A stretch of DNA of 64,000 bases from Xylanibacter brevis ATCC 19188 (GCF_000621725.1 NZ_JHXM01000002.1:62001-126000); one strand, 5' to 3'; shown: positions 28,740-37,307, numbered from the stretch's first letter. Notes: a model not told the origin generated them from the sequence alone. A program made the numbers and translations.

Positions 28740-28827
28740 CGGAGAGAACAGGATTCGAACCTGCGAACCGGTTTTGCCGGTTACACGCTTTCCAGGCGTG
28801 CCTCTTCAACCACTCGAGCACCTCTCC
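28740..28827 (-). tRNA. tRNA-Ser(GGA)
   Basis: 88 nt on the minus strand. The acceptor stem GGAGAGG pairs with TCTCTCC (one G-U), and the D-arm is GCTCGAGTGGTTGAAGAGGC. The anticodon stem CACGC/GCGTG encloses loop CTGGAAA, anticodon GGA (serine UCC/UCU). A long variable arm (ACCGGCAAAACCGGT), as in class II serine tRNAs, is followed by the T-arm GCAGGTTCGAATCCTGT. The CCA end is not encoded. Confidence 0.96.
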
Positions 28828-28844
28828 TTTTTGGTTTTGCCTTG

Positions 28845-28874
28845 CAAAGGTACGAATTAAAAGTGAATCCCAAA
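28845..28874 (-). promoter_or_regulatory. Promoter of tRNA-Ser, overlapping the end of tatD
   Basis: On the minus strand TTTG (28874-28871), an 18-bp spacer and TACCTTTG (28852-28845) match the consensus closely. The -33 box lies within the last codons of tatD, so the tRNA has its own promoter. Confidence 0.7.
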
Positions 28875-29633
28875 AACTTTTTCAACGTTTTCTGTAGTCT
28901 GCCGACCTAATTCCTCTTCACTAACACCATAACTCTTCGCTAAAAGGGTGGCAATGTAGGGGATGTAGGCACTCTCATTACGTTGACCACGCATAGGAAC
29001 TGGCGCCATATAGGGCGCGTCAGTTTCCAGGACAAGACGGTCTAAAGGAACCACAGCGGGAAGAACTTCGGGCAGGTGACTCTTCTTGAAGGTTGAGACA
29101 CCGCCGACTCCCAATACGAAACGAGAAAACTGAAGAAGTTCGCGGGCTTCAATCTCATTACCCGTAAAACAATGAAATACACCACCTGGCAGGTCGTTGG
29201 CATAACGTTTGAGAATGGCTACCATCTCGTTTTGTGCCTTGCGACAATGAATCATCAGTGGCAGACGGGTCTCTACCGACCAACGGACCTGTTCCTCGAA
29301 TGCCTCTAACTGCTCATTCTCAAACTCTCTACTCCAATAGAAGTCAAGTCCCACTTCGCCTATGGCGATGGAAGAGGGAAGCAGTTTGTATATCTCTTTT
29401 AATTGCTCACGCCAATCGGGACGTACCTCCTCGGGATGCAAGCCAACCATAGGGTAGAGAAAGTCGGGATGTTGAGCGCAAAGGTTAATGATGCGACGTG
29501 ATGTGGGGAGGTCGATGGCAGGTACAAAGAGTGCTGCGGCTCCAGCCTCGCGGGCACGGGCCATTACCTCCAGACGGTCGGCATCGAACTCCTCTCCATC
29601 TATATGAATATGGGTGTCAACGAAGCGTAGCAT
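28857..29633 (-). CDS. tatD: TatD-family metal-dependent DNase
   Basis: 258 residues. The metal-binding DTHIH (6-10) opens the TIM barrel, followed by VGLHPEE, IGEVGLDFYW, PLMIHCRKA, GVFHCFTGN and LVLETDAPYMAP, all TatD signatures. Cytoplasmic 3'-5' nuclease or hydrolase family. It is the third gene of a minus-strand group tonB, polyprenyl synthase, tatD, 5 bp after the synthase. The tRNA-Ser promoter overlaps its 3' end. Family is certain, the in vivo role is not. Confidence 0.93.
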   Translation of the reverse strand: MLRFVDTHIHIDGEEFDADRLEVMARAREAGAAALFVPAIDLPTSRRIINLCAQHPDFLYPMVGLHPEEVRPDWREQLKEIYKLLPSSIAIGEVGLDFYWSREFENEQLEAFEEQVRWSVETRLPLMIHCRKAQNEMVAILKRYANDLPGGVFHCFTGNEIEARELLQFSRFVLGVGGVSTFKKSHLPEVLPAVVPLDRLVLETDAPYMAPVPMRGQRNESAYIPYIATLLAKSYGVSEEELGRQTTENVEKVFGIHF

Positions 29634-29638
29634 TGTTT

Positions 29639-30613
29639 TTACTTCTTACGTTTCATCATCTCGTCGGTGTAGCTCAGCAACAGCTGCTTGCGCTCCTCGC
29701 TCACGTTGACCTTGGCCAGATACTTACGACACTCGGTGAAGTAATAGTTGATCTTCTCCTCGCACAACTGGCGGATGCCAATCTCGTCGTAGAGGGCCGT
29801 CACGGCACGTACTTTCTCCTCGCGGTCGAACGTCTTGGCCTCGATCCAGCGCATCAGTTCGCTGCGCTGCTTGTCGTTGGCACGGTTCACGGCATTGATG
29901 AGCATGTAGGTCTTCTTGTTGGAGGTGATGTCGCCGCCAATGGCCTTGCCAAACACAGCGGGGTCGCCATAGACGTCGAGCAGGTCGTCTTGCAACTGGA
30001 AGGCCAGTCCCAGTTGTTCGCCAAACTTATAGAGGTTGTAGGTGTCCTCCTCAGAGGCATCGGCCAGGATGGCGCCAATCTTGGTGGCGCAGGCCAGCAG
30101 CACGCTGGTCTTCAGGCGGATCATCTCGATATATTCATCTTCGGTGACGTCGTTGCGCGTCTCGAAAGTCATGTCGTACTCCTGTCCTTCGCCAATCTCG
30201 AGGGCCGTCTCGGTGAACACCTCCAGTACGGCCTGCAGATGGCGTGCGTCGCATTGCATCATGCGCTGATAGGCCAGCACTAGCATCGAGTCGCCAGAGA
30301 GGATGGCCTTGTTGGCATCCCACTTCTTATGTACGGTCTCATGACCGCGGCGCAGGTCGGCATTGTCCATCAGGTCGTCGTGCAACAGTGTGTAGTTATG
30401 ATAGGTCTCCAGGCCCAGGGCAGGCATCATGATGTCTTCGGGCTGGTCTTTATAGAGCTGGTAGGCCAGCAGCATCAGCACGGGACGTATGCGCTTGCCT
30501 CCCAGTGACAGCACATAGCTGATGGGGTCGTATAGCGATGTGGGTTTGCGGTCGTAGCTCATGCCGTCGAGGGCGGCGTTTACTTTCTTTAGAATGTCGT
30601 TTGCGTTCAACAT
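29639..30613 (-). CDS. Trans-isoprenyl diphosphate synthase
   Basis: 324 residues with GGKRIRPVL, the first Asp-rich motif DDLMD, RRG, the second Asp-rich motif FQLQDDLLDVYG and the GGD region. It elongates allylic diphosphates with isopentenyl diphosphate. An aromatic Tyr five residues before the first motif (YTLLHDD) is a feature linked to short products such as farnesyl or geranylgeranyl diphosphate, so I favour an IspA-type enzyme over a long-chain octaprenyl synthase. That is inference from one position. It lies 12 bp after tonB and 5 bp before tatD. Confidence 0.9.
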   Translation of the reverse strand: MLNANDILKKVNAALDGMSYDRKPTSLYDPISYVLSLGGKRIRPVLMLLAYQLYKDQPEDIMMPALGLETYHNYTLLHDDLMDNADLRRGHETVHKKWDANKAILSGDSMLVLAYQRMMQCDARHLQAVLEVFTETALEIGEGQEYDMTFETRNDVTEDEYIEMIRLKTSVLLACATKIGAILADASEEDTYNLYKFGEQLGLAFQLQDDLLDVYGDPAVFGKAIGGDITSNKKTYMLINAVNRANDKQRSELMRWIEAKTFDREEKVRAVTALYDEIGIRQLCEEKINYYFTECRKYLAKVNVSEERKQLLLSYTDEMMKRKK

Positions 30614-30625
30614 AATCTGTCTTTT

Positions 30626-31318
30626 TTACAATTTGAATATTACAGGGATGCACACCTTGGTGCGACAGGGCTTTCCGTCCTGGATGCCGGCAGTCCAGCG
30701 GGGCATGGTGCGCAGCACGCGCAGCACCTCGCGGTCGCAGGCAGGATGAAAAGAAGAAACCACCTTGACGTCAGTCACCGAACCGTCTTTGTTGACGATG
30801 AACTCAGCCACCACCTTGCCCTGTCTCTTGGCTTCTTGCAGAATGGCGGGGTATTTCAGGTTGCGAGTGAGCCATTTCATGAACTCCACCGGTCCACCGG
30901 GAAACTGCGGCAGATCTTCTACCACACGGAAGCTCACGGCCTCTTCGTCGGGTGGGGGAGGCGGTTCCAACTCATCGACGGCATCCATGTCGTTGCTCAG
31001 GTCGGTCTCTACGGGTTCTTCGTCCACCTGTGGCTTGTTGTCTTGTGTCTGGTCGTCGGGCTTCACCACGAGCTTCATGGTGGGCTTAGGTTCTGCTTTC
31101 GGTGCCAGCGCCAGCTCGTCTTCCGTTCGCATCAGCGACGAGAGGTCTTCATCGTTGGCCAACATCTCCATCAGGTCTGGATCATCCAAGGGGTCGTCGG
31201 GTGTTATCGTGTATTCTAATGCCACGAACACACAGGCCAGCGCCACAATCAGTCCCAGCAGAAACCACTCGGTGCGCTTGCCTTCCAAATCGGCCTTATC
31301 GCTCTTCTTTATCTCCAT
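30626..31318 (-). CDS. tonB: TonB energy transducer
   Basis: 230 residues from ATG 31318. A longer in-frame ORF to 31393 runs through the promoter and is rejected. It has a short cytoplasmic start, one membrane helix (about 19-37, WFLLGLIVALACVFVALEY), a charged/proline linker (ELEPPPPPDEE) and a TonB C-terminal domain (FPGGPVEFMKWL; KYPAILQEAKRQGKVVAEF; DREVLRVLRTMPRW). It passes proton-motive energy to outer membrane receptors such as the SusC proteins of this window. It is divergent from exbB/exbD, which supply the motor. Confidence 0.93.
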   Translation of the reverse strand: MEIKKSDKADLEGKRTEWFLLGLIVALACVFVALEYTITPDDPLDDPDLMEMLANDEDLSSLMRTEDELALAPKAEPKPTMKLVVKPDDQTQDNKPQVDEEPVETDLSNDMDAVDELEPPPPPDEEAVSFRVVEDLPQFPGGPVEFMKWLTRNLKYPAILQEAKRQGKVVAEFIVNKDGSVTDVKVVSSFHPACDREVLRVLRTMPRWTAGIQDGKPCRTKVCIPVIFKL

Positions 31319-31326
31319 TGACGCGG

Positions 31327-31385
31327 CAAAGGTACTATTTTTCTTTTTAATTACGACATCTTTTGAAATATTATTATTACCTTTG
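31327..31385. promoter_or_regulatory. Divergent promoters of tonB and exbB
   Basis: Minus strand TACCTTTG (31334-31327) lies 9 bp before tonB. Plus strand TACCTTTG (31378-31385) lies 22 bp before exbB. The very short tonB leader is notable. Confidence 0.5.
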
Positions 31386-31407
31386 CCCCGCAAAACGAAA
31401 AAAGGAT

Positions 31408-32190
31408 ATGAAAAAGTTTTTGTTTATACTCGTTGCCCTCTTGCTGACCATCACCGTGGGTGAAAGCATGGCGCAAGACAGTCTGGCCACTCTCTCTGTA
31501 GAGGAGATGGTTGGCGAAGAAGATATGGCTGCCTTGCAGGAGATGGCCGATGGCGACATGAGTTTCCACCAGCAGCTGAAGACCAAGTTTGTGGAAGGCA
31601 CGGCAGGCTTTATGTCGCTGGTGGCCATTGCACTAGTGCTGGGCATGGCTGTTTGTATTGAGCGCATCATCTACCTGACACTGTCAGAGATTAATGCCAA
31701 GAAACTGTTGGAGGACATTGAGAAAAAGGTGGAGGCCGACGATGTGGAAGGTGCCAAGACCTTGTGCCGCAACACCCGTGGTCCTGTGGCCAGCATCTGC
31801 TATCAGGGACTGATGCATATCAAAGACAGCATGGACACCATCGAGCGTTCGGTGATGAGCTACGGTTCGGTGCAGACGGCCAAGTTGGAGAAAGGCTGTT
31901 CGTGGATCCGCCTGTTTATTGCCATTGCTCCCTCGTTGGGCTTCCTGGGCACCGTGGTCGGCATGGTGATGGCCTTCGACCAGATTCAGGAGGCGGGCGA
32001 TACCAATGCTACGATTGTGGCATCGGGCATGAAGGTGGCGCTGATAACCACTATTTTCGGTATTATTGTAGCCTTGATTCTGCAGTTGTTCTATAACTTC
32101 ATACTTTCCAAGATAGAACACCTGACCTCACAGATGGAAGAGTCGGCCATTTCGCTGCTAGATATTATCTCGAAACAAAAGTCAAAGTAA
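31408..32190 (+). CDS. exbB: ExbB/TolQ-type proton channel protein
   Basis: 260 residues from ATG 31408 (MKKFLFILV...). A cleavable-looking N-terminal segment ends ESMAQ, then comes a first membrane helix at about 61-84, a long cytoplasmic loop with GPVASICYQGL, and two helices with the ExbB signature APSLGFLGTVVGMVMAF and ATIVASGMKVALITTIFGIIVALI. With ExbD it forms the proton-driven motor for TonB. It is the first gene of a four-gene plus-strand unit. The N-terminal signal-like region is common in Bacteroidota ExbB. Confidence 0.94.
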   Translation: MKKFLFILVALLLTITVGESMAQDSLATLSVEEMVGEEDMAALQEMADGDMSFHQQLKTKFVEGTAGFMSLVAIALVLGMAVCIERIIYLTLSEINAKKLLEDIEKKVEADDVEGAKTLCRNTRGPVASICYQGLMHIKDSMDTIERSVMSYGSVQTAKLEKGCSWIRLFIAIAPSLGFLGTVVGMVMAFDQIQEAGDTNATIVASGMKVALITTIFGIIVALILQLFYNFILSKIEHLTSQMEESAISLLDIISKQKSK

Positions 32191-32195
32191 GGGAA

Positions 32196-32507
32196 ATGAT
32201 TGACGTCATACTCTATACCATCTACATCCTGTTGGCCGTAGGCACAGGTCTCGCATTGTGGTCGGCATTGCGCCATGTACGCGTGACACCCCTGATGGCG
32301 GGCGTCGGCGCTGGCTTGTTGGCCCTCTTGGCGCTGACCTATCTGCTGGCCGACACCACACCGCTGACCATCAACGGTCGCACCTTCGATGATGTGTTCT
32401 GGTTGCGCGTCAGCGATATGCTTATCTGGACATCGGTGGTGCTGATGCTGATAGCCGCTCTGGGCGTTATCGTCAGCACATCGGGGTTGAGTCGTAAACT
32501 AAAGTAA
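32196..32507 (+). CDS. Small three-helix membrane protein between exbB and exbD
   Basis: 103 residues with three hydrophobic segments (about 2-22, 32-51 and 75-95) and few conserved polar motifs. I do not recognise a named family. Its tight placement (5 bp after exbB, 8 bp before exbD) suggests it belongs to the TonB motor operon, perhaps as an accessory membrane subunit. No catalytic residues are visible. Confidence 0.75.
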   Translation: MIDVILYTIYILLAVGTGLALWSALRHVRVTPLMAGVGAGLLALLALTYLLADTTPLTINGRTFDDVFWLRVSDMLIWTSVVLMLIAALGVIVSTSGLSRKLK

Positions 32508-32515
32508 GAAAAGTT

Positions 32516-33112
32516 ATGTTCCGCAGACGACAGCAGAGGGACGTTCCCGAATTGAACACCACATCGACAGCAGACATCTCGTTCATGCTGTTGATATTCT
32601 TCCTCGTGGCCTCGTCGATGGACGATATAGACAAGGTGATGCCTCGCCAGTTGCCACCGCCCGAAGAGAGTACCCAGGTGCAGGAACTGGTGGTGAAGCA
32701 GCGCAATGCCTTGGTGCTGAAGTTGGATGCCGACAACCGCCTCACGTGCAATGACGAGGTAATCACCCCCGAAGCGCTGACTGAGCGGGTAGAGGAGTTT
32801 GTGGCCAATGCCAAGAACGATCCTTCGCTGCCCGAGAAAAGCCGCCGCGAGGTGAACCTGTTTGGACTCTGCGAGGTCAGCGACAAGCACGTCATCATGA
32901 TCGAGGCCGACAGTAAGGCCACCTATGATGCCTATTTCCAGATGCAGAACGCCATAGCGCGAGGCTATATGCACCTGCGCAACCAGTTGGCCATGCAGCA
33001 CTTTGGTCGTCCGCTGACTAAGTGCACCCCCGAAGAACGCGAAGCCATTCAGATGGTCTATCCGCAGCGCATCAGCGACCGCAGTGAGACCGAGGAAGGA
33101 GGTGAACAATGA
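32516..33112 (+). CDS. exbD: ExbD/TolR-type protein (first of two)
   Basis: 198 residues. It begins RRRQQRDVPELNTTSTADIS, then a single membrane helix (about 22-38, FMLLIFFLVASSM) with the conserved Asp just before it (TADISF), and a periplasmic ExbD domain to the end. It partners ExbB in the proton motor. The periplasmic part is longer than in typical ExbD (about 135-150), with an insertion around 75-115. It overlaps the next exbD by 4 bp. Confidence 0.92.
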   Translation: MFRRRQQRDVPELNTTSTADISFMLLIFFLVASSMDDIDKVMPRQLPPPEESTQVQELVVKQRNALVLKLDADNRLTCNDEVITPEALTERVEEFVANAKNDPSLPEKSRREVNLFGLCEVSDKHVIMIEADSKATYDAYFQMQNAIARGYMHLRNQLAMQHFGRPLTKCTPEEREAIQMVYPQRISDRSETEEGGEQ

Positions 33113-33570
33113 GGTTCGACCGCTATTCATTCCGCAAGAAGCAGCGCCCCGATGTGCCTATGCTGAACACTGCCTCGCTGCCCGATCTGATCTTCACTGT
33201 GCTGTTCTTCTTCATGCTGGTGACCCACATGCGCAGTGCCGAGGAGAAGGTGCGATACAGCATCCCGCAGGGACAGGAACTGCAATCGCTCACCCATAAA
33301 GCCTCCAACTGCTACATCTTCATCGGTCGTCAGCCTGGTGCCGCCCCCGATGAGTTCAGCATTCAAATCAACGATAAGGTGGTGAAGCTGGCCGATGTAG
33401 AGAAGTGCGTGGATGCCGAGCGTGCCAAGATGGCTAGTGACGACCAGGCTTATATGACCGTTACCATCAAGGCCGACAAGCAGGTGCCCGTGGGCTTGAT
33501 TACCGAAGTGAAGAAAGCTTTGAAGAAAACTTATGCGCTGAAAATCAACTATTCAGCCACAGAAAAATAG
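33109..33570 (+). CDS. ExbD/TolR-type protein (second copy)
   Basis: 153 residues with the same plan as the upstream copy: RFRKKQRPDVPMLNTASLPD-like start, Asp before the helix (LPDLIFTVLFFFMLVT), and a periplasmic domain ending VKKALKKTYALKINYSA. Paired ExbD paralogues are common in Bacteroidota TonB clusters. It overlaps the first copy (ATGA type). A weak A/T-rich hairpin follows at 33576-33598. Confidence 0.92.
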   Translation: MRFDRYSFRKKQRPDVPMLNTASLPDLIFTVLFFFMLVTHMRSAEEKVRYSIPQGQELQSLTHKASNCYIFIGRQPGAAPDEFSIQINDKVVKLADVEKCVDAERAKMASDDQAYMTVTIKADKQVPVGLITEVKKALKKTYALKINYSATEK

Positions 33571-33636
33571 AACATAAATGTTTTGAATTGAAACATTTCT
33601 GTTAAAAATGACTATAAAGTAGTTGTACAAATGGAA

Positions 33637-33670
33637 AAAATGTATTATCTTTGCACGGATAATACATTTT
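33637..33670 (+). promoter_or_regulatory. Palindromic operator over the promoter of the Lrp-type regulator
   Basis: A perfect 13-bp inverted repeat (33637-33649 and 33658-33670) around 8 bp overlaps the -7 box TATCTTTG (33646-33653), 8 bp before the start codon. Lrp/AsnC proteins bind such palindromes, so this is a likely autoregulatory site. Confidence 0.65.
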
Positions 33671-33677
33671 ATAAGAT

Positions 33678-34166
33678 ATGGCAAATCAGAAACTTGATCG
33701 CTTAGATAAGCAAATACTGAAACTTATTTCTGAAGATGCGCGTATTCCTTTTCTGGAAGTAGCTCGCGCATGTAATGTCAGCGGTGCTGCCATTCACCAG
33801 CGCATTCAGAAGCTGACAAACATGGGCATCTTGAAAGGTTCGCAGTTCGTGATTGATCCTGAGAAGGTGGGTTACGAGACATGCGCTTTCATTGGTCTTA
33901 ACTTGAAGAACCCCGAGTCGTTCGACGAGGTGGTAGAGAAGCTGAAAGGTATGCCCGAGGTAGTGGAGTGCCACTACACCACAGGTAACTACGACTTGTT
34001 TATCAAGGTTTACGCCTTGAACAACCACCACCTGCTCACCTTTGTTCACGACAAGTTGCAGCCTCTGGGTCTGGCGCGCAGCGAGAGTCTCATCTCGTTC
34101 CACTCGCCCATTGACCGTCCGCTCCCCATCGTTGACATGATCAACGCAGACGAGGAGGATCTTTAA
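33678..34166 (+). CDS. Lrp/AsnC-family transcriptional regulator
   Basis: 162 residues. An N-terminal winged helix (LDKQILKLISEDARIPFLEVAR; VSGAAIHQRIQKLTNMGIL) is followed by a ligand-sensing RAM domain (about 68-150, TCAFIGLNLKNPESFDEVVE; VVECHYTTGNYDLFIKVYA). Family members bind amino acids and form octamers. A palindrome over its own promoter suggests self-repression. It is convergent with folA and the stops overlap by 3 bp. Targets beyond itself cannot be read here. Confidence 0.93.
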   Translation: MANQKLDRLDKQILKLISEDARIPFLEVARACNVSGAAIHQRIQKLTNMGILKGSQFVIDPEKVGYETCAFIGLNLKNPESFDEVVEKLKGMPEVVECHYTTGNYDLFIKVYALNNHHLLTFVHDKLQPLGLARSESLISFHSPIDRPLPIVDMINADEEDL

Positions 34167-34642
34167 GCAGGGACATAGTCAACAAAAGCATAAGCGTGCG
34201 AATGGCGCTCGTCGATCGAGTGTTGTTCGCGCGCTTCTTCTTTCCATCCACTGTAGTCGGGGAAGAACGTGTCGGCCTGTGCCGGCGTGTCGTCAATCTC
34301 GGTCAGACACAGGCGGTCGGCCTTGTCTATCAGGTCGCGATAGAGGCTGGCACCACCGATGATATAGATATCCTCATCGGGGCTACAGGTCTTGATGAAG
34401 TCGTCCCAGCTCTTGAAACACTCGCAACCGGGCAGTTCGCTGACCAATGTTGACAGCACGCAGTTGCGACGGTTGGGCAGGGCGCCTTTGGGCAGACTCT
34501 CAAAGGTGCGTCGTCCCATCACGATGGTGTGGCCCGTGGTCAGCGCCTTGAAGCGCTTCAGATCGTTGGGCAACCAGTATATCAGTTTGTTCTCAAAGCC
34601 GATAGCCCTGTTCTTGGCTACGGCGGCAATCATTGAAATCAT
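34163..34642 (-). CDS. folA: Dihydrofolate reductase
   Basis: 159 residues. [20 protein letters not shown], then [11 protein letters not shown] with the proton-donor Asp27, [24 protein letters not shown] (NADPH site) and [12 protein letters not shown]. It reduces dihydrofolate to tetrahydrofolate with NADPH. Its start overlaps the thyA stop by 4 bp, so it is coupled to thymidylate synthase, which consumes methylene-tetrahydrofolate and produces dihydrofolate. Confidence 0.96.
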   Translation of the reverse strand: MISMIAAVAKNRAIGFENKLIYWLPNDLKRFKALTTGHTIVMGRRTFESLPKGALPNRRNCVLSTLVSELPGCECFKSWDDFIKTCSPDEDIYIIGGASLYRDLIDKADRLCLTEIDDTPAQADTFFPDYSGWKEEAREQHSIDERHSHAYAFVDYVPA

Positions 34643-35433
34643 ACACTTACTTCTGCTTTAATGTGTGGCCATGGGTCGTAGTTCTCCAGTTGGAAGTCCT
34701 CGAACTGGAACGAGAAGAGGTCCTTCACGTCGGGATTGATCTTCATGGTGGGCAGTGGGCGTGGCTCGCGGGTGAGCTGCAGCTTGGCCTGCTCCAGGTG
34801 GTTCAGATACAGGTGCGTGTCGCCGGTGGTGTGGATAAACTCGCCGGGCTGCAGTCCTGTGACCTGTGCCATCATCATGCACAGCAGCGCATAGCTGGCA
34901 ATATTGAAGGGCACGCCCAGGAACGTGTCGGCCGAGCGCTGATAGAGCTGCAGCGACAGGCGTCCGTCGGCCACGTAGAACTGGAACATGGTGTGGCAAG
35001 GAGGCAGCGCCATCTTGTTGACCTCGGCCACATTCCATGCCGACACAATCATGCGGCGCGAGTTGGGGTTGTTCTTAATCTGGTCCAGCACATACTTGAT
35101 CTGGTCGATCGTACCACCTTGGTAGTCGGGCCATGAGCGCCACTGGTGTCCATAGACGGGGCCCAGCTCGCCATTCTCGTCGGCCCATTCATTCCATATT
35201 CTTACGCCGTGTTCCTGCAGATAGCGCACGTTGGTGTCGCCCTGAAGAAACCACAACAGTTCGTAGATGATGCTCTTCAGGTGCAACTTCTTGGTTGTCA
35301 ACAGCGGGAAACCCTTGCTCAGGTCGTAGCGACTCTGCGTACCGAAGATGCTGATGGTGCCCGTACCCGTGCGGTCGCCCTTCTCTGTACCCTCGGTTAG
35401 AATGCGGTTCAGAATATCCAGATATTGTTTCAT
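34639..35433 (-). CDS. thyA: Thymidylate synthase
   Basis: 264 residues from ATG 35433 (the 10-residue longer in-frame start is unlikely). Signature segments [51 protein letters not shown], and the catalytic Cys146 in [12 protein letters not shown], then [19 protein letters not shown]. It methylates dUMP to dTMP. The length equals the E. coli enzyme. A CAAAAATA sequence at 35453-35460 (TATTTTTG on the coding strand) is the likely -7 box. Confidence 0.97.
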   Translation of the reverse strand: MKQYLDILNRILTEGTEKGDRTGTGTISIFGTQSRYDLSKGFPLLTTKKLHLKSIIYELLWFLQGDTNVRYLQEHGVRIWNEWADENGELGPVYGHQWRSWPDYQGGTIDQIKYVLDQIKNNPNSRRMIVSAWNVAEVNKMALPPCHTMFQFYVADGRLSLQLYQRSADTFLGVPFNIASYALLCMMMAQVTGLQPGEFIHTTGDTHLYLNHLEQAKLQLTREPRPLPTMKINPDVKDLFSFQFEDFQLENYDPWPHIKAEVSV

Positions 35434-35528
35434 AATGGTTTTGTTTGGAGTGCAAAAATACATAAAAAAGCAGATACTGCCAAATAATCATCGTTGTATT
35501 TTCAGATATACATCCGGTGCGACAATTG

Positions 35529-35560
35529 TTTGGTTGTTTCATAATAATAATGTAACTTTG
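35529..35560 (+). promoter_or_regulatory. Promoter of the uracil permease gene
   Basis: TTTG at 35529-35532, a 20-bp spacer and TAACTTTG at 35553-35560 match the Bacteroidota consensus. The start codon is 28 bp downstream. Confidence 0.65.
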
Positions 35561-35588
35561 CAGCCGGATTAAATCAAATACTCAAAAA

Positions 35589-36908
35589 ATGGAGCAGCAA
35601 AACGCTATTTATGATGCCCGTCAGCTTGGCTTGCCTCGCATGATGGTGCTTGGTGTGCAACACCTGTTTGCCATGTTTGGCGCCACCGTTCTCGTACCTC
35701 TTCTCACTGGTCTTGATGTTTCCGTCACCTTGCTCTTTGCGGGCATCGGAACACTGATGTTCCACTTCATCTCTAAGTGGAATGTGCCTGCCTTCCTCGG
35801 CTCGTCGTTCGCTTTTCTGGGCGGTTATGCCTCAGTCAAGGAGATGGGCATGGCTCAGGGACTCTCCGAGACACTGGCGCTCGACTATGCTTGCATGGGT
35901 GTGGCGTGTGCCGGACTCCTGTATTTCGTCATGGCCGGACTCATCAAGTCTTTTGGTGTACAGAAGATTTTGCACTTCTTCCCACCTGTAGTCACGGGAC
36001 CCATCGTGATTGCCATCGGCTTGGTGCTCTCGGGATCGGCCATCGCCAACTGTCAGACCAACTGGCCTCTGGCCATCATCTCTATCGTCACCGTCATCAC
36101 ATCGTCGGTGTGGGGTAAGGGTATCATCAAGATCATCCCCGTGCTTCTGGGTGTCGTCCTGTCGTATATCATTGCAGCACTCATGGGCGAAGTTGATTTC
36201 ACACCCCTGAGCGAGGTTGCCTGGATGGGTTTCCCCATTGCAAAAGACCGCACCATCCTGGCCGTGTTCGAGGATGGCAACACCACTCTCATGCTCTCGT
36301 CTATTCTGGCCATCATGCCTATTGCCTTTGCCACCATCATGGAGCACATTGGCGATATGTTTGCCATCAGTTCGACCGTGGGCAAGGACTTCCTGTCTAA
36401 CCCCGGCCTGCACCGCACGCTGTCTGGCGACGGTGTGGCTACTGCCTTTGCATCGCTCTTTGGTGCTCCAGCCAACACCACCTATGGCGAGAATACGGGT
36501 GTGCTGAACCTCACCAAGGTGTTCGACCCCAAAGTGATTCGCATTGCAGCCTGTCTGGCCATCATCCTGGCCTTCTGTCCTAAGTTCGCCTGCTTGGTGC
36601 AGCTCATGCCCGCAGCCACCATCGGTGGTGTGAGCCTCATTCTCTACGGCATGATCTCGGCTGTCGGCGTGCGCAACCTGGTGGAGGAGAATGTTGACCT
36701 GAAGAGCTCGCGCAACGTGTTTGTGGCAGCGCTCATCCTGGTGCTGGCCATCGGTGTGAAGTATGGCGCCAACGACGATATCGCCTTTGGTCCTATCCAC
36801 CTGTCGGGCCTGGCCATCGCTGCCCTTGTGGGCATCCTGCTCAACGCCATCCTGCCAGGCAAACTCGGCATGAAGGTGAAGTCGTTCAAAGGAAAAGAGA
36901 AATCATAA
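35589..36908 (+). CDS. uraA: Uracil permease (NCS2 family)
   Basis: 439 residues with about 14 hydrophobic segments. UraA features: MMVLGVQHLFAMFGATVLVP, SSFAFLGGY, PPVVTGPIVIAIGL, FATIMEHIGDMFAIS (conserved Glu and His region) and APANTTYGENTGVL. Inner membrane uracil:proton symporter family. It is a single gene with its own promoter and a strong terminator. Uracil salvage fits the neighbouring thyA/folA pyrimidine genes, but they are on the other strand. Xanthine/uric acid carriers are relatives. The ATTYGENTG signature favours uracil. Confidence 0.93.
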   Translation: MEQQNAIYDARQLGLPRMMVLGVQHLFAMFGATVLVPLLTGLDVSVTLLFAGIGTLMFHFISKWNVPAFLGSSFAFLGGYASVKEMGMAQGLSETLALDYACMGVACAGLLYFVMAGLIKSFGVQKILHFFPPVVTGPIVIAIGLVLSGSAIANCQTNWPLAIISIVTVITSSVWGKGIIKIIPVLLGVVLSYIIAALMGEVDFTPLSEVAWMGFPIAKDRTILAVFEDGNTTLMLSSILAIMPIAFATIMEHIGDMFAISSTVGKDFLSNPGLHRTLSGDGVATAFASLFGAPANTTYGENTGVLNLTKVFDPKVIRIAACLAIILAFCPKFACLVQLMPAATIGGVSLILYGMISAVGVRNLVEENVDLKSSRNVFVAALILVLAIGVKYGANDDIAFGPIHLSGLAIAALVGILLNAILPGKLGMKVKSFKGKEKS

Positions 36909-36954
36909 ACCCCTCAATTCGCGATTTTTCAGCTAAACAAGAGCTACAGTATAT

Positions 36955-36998
36955 GAGAAGTGCCACTTTTCCCATCGAAAAGTGGCACTTCTCTTTTG
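36955..36998 (+). terminator. Terminator of uraA
   Basis: A perfect 16-bp stem (36955-36970 with 36978-36993) around a 7-nt loop is followed by TTTT. The repeat lattice described next begins directly after it. Confidence 0.9.
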
Positions 36999-37240
36999 CA
37001 ATAGCGTTAGTTTTGTCATGCAATAGTAGCCCTTTTGCTTCCGATCTAGCCCCTGGATTGCTCCAATCCAGCCCCTAGATGGCGTCCATCCAGCCCCTGG
37101 AACGACTGAATCTAGCCCCTGGAAAGCACCTGTCTAGCCCCTAGGCTGAAATCGATAGTATAGCTATTGCTTTTCAAGACCGCTACTTCTGCAGCACAAT
37201 AGTGCTTGTTCTGGAAGATAAAAGTGCGAAAAAAAGAGCG
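36999..37240. repeat. 22-nt repeat lattice, array 1
   Basis: Five 13-bp cores with consensus TCYAGCCCCTRGR start at 37045, 37067, 37089, 37111 and 37133, exactly 22 bp apart, with 9-bp variable spacers. Flanking units keep the same phase: CAATAGC at 36999, CAATAGT at 37021, CGATAGT at 37153, CAATAGTGC at 37197 and TAAAA at 37219. The array fills the gap between uraA and the AEC permease, and no ORF is supported. A sister array lies at 50369-50610. Confidence 0.85.
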
Positions 37241-37307
37241 AAAAACTTGGATAGTAACGGGATTTTAATTACTTTCGCAGCGAAATAAAGAAAATAAAGG
37301 ATAGCGT

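Noticed and set aside
28678..28860. 60-codon plus-strand ORF over the tRNA
   Set aside because: It is antisense to the tRNA-Ser gene and its terminator and has no protein-like features.
29498..30283. 261-codon plus-strand ORF opposite the polyprenyl synthase
   Set aside because: It is a long antisense frame caused by codon bias of a clearly identified minus-strand gene. Similar frames opposite uraA, topB, thiC and susD were dismissed for the same reason.
37045..37145. Possible CRISPR array at the 22-bp repeats (also 50415-50515)
   Set aside because: Repeats are 13 bp and spacers 9 bp, far below CRISPR sizes, and no cas genes are nearby.
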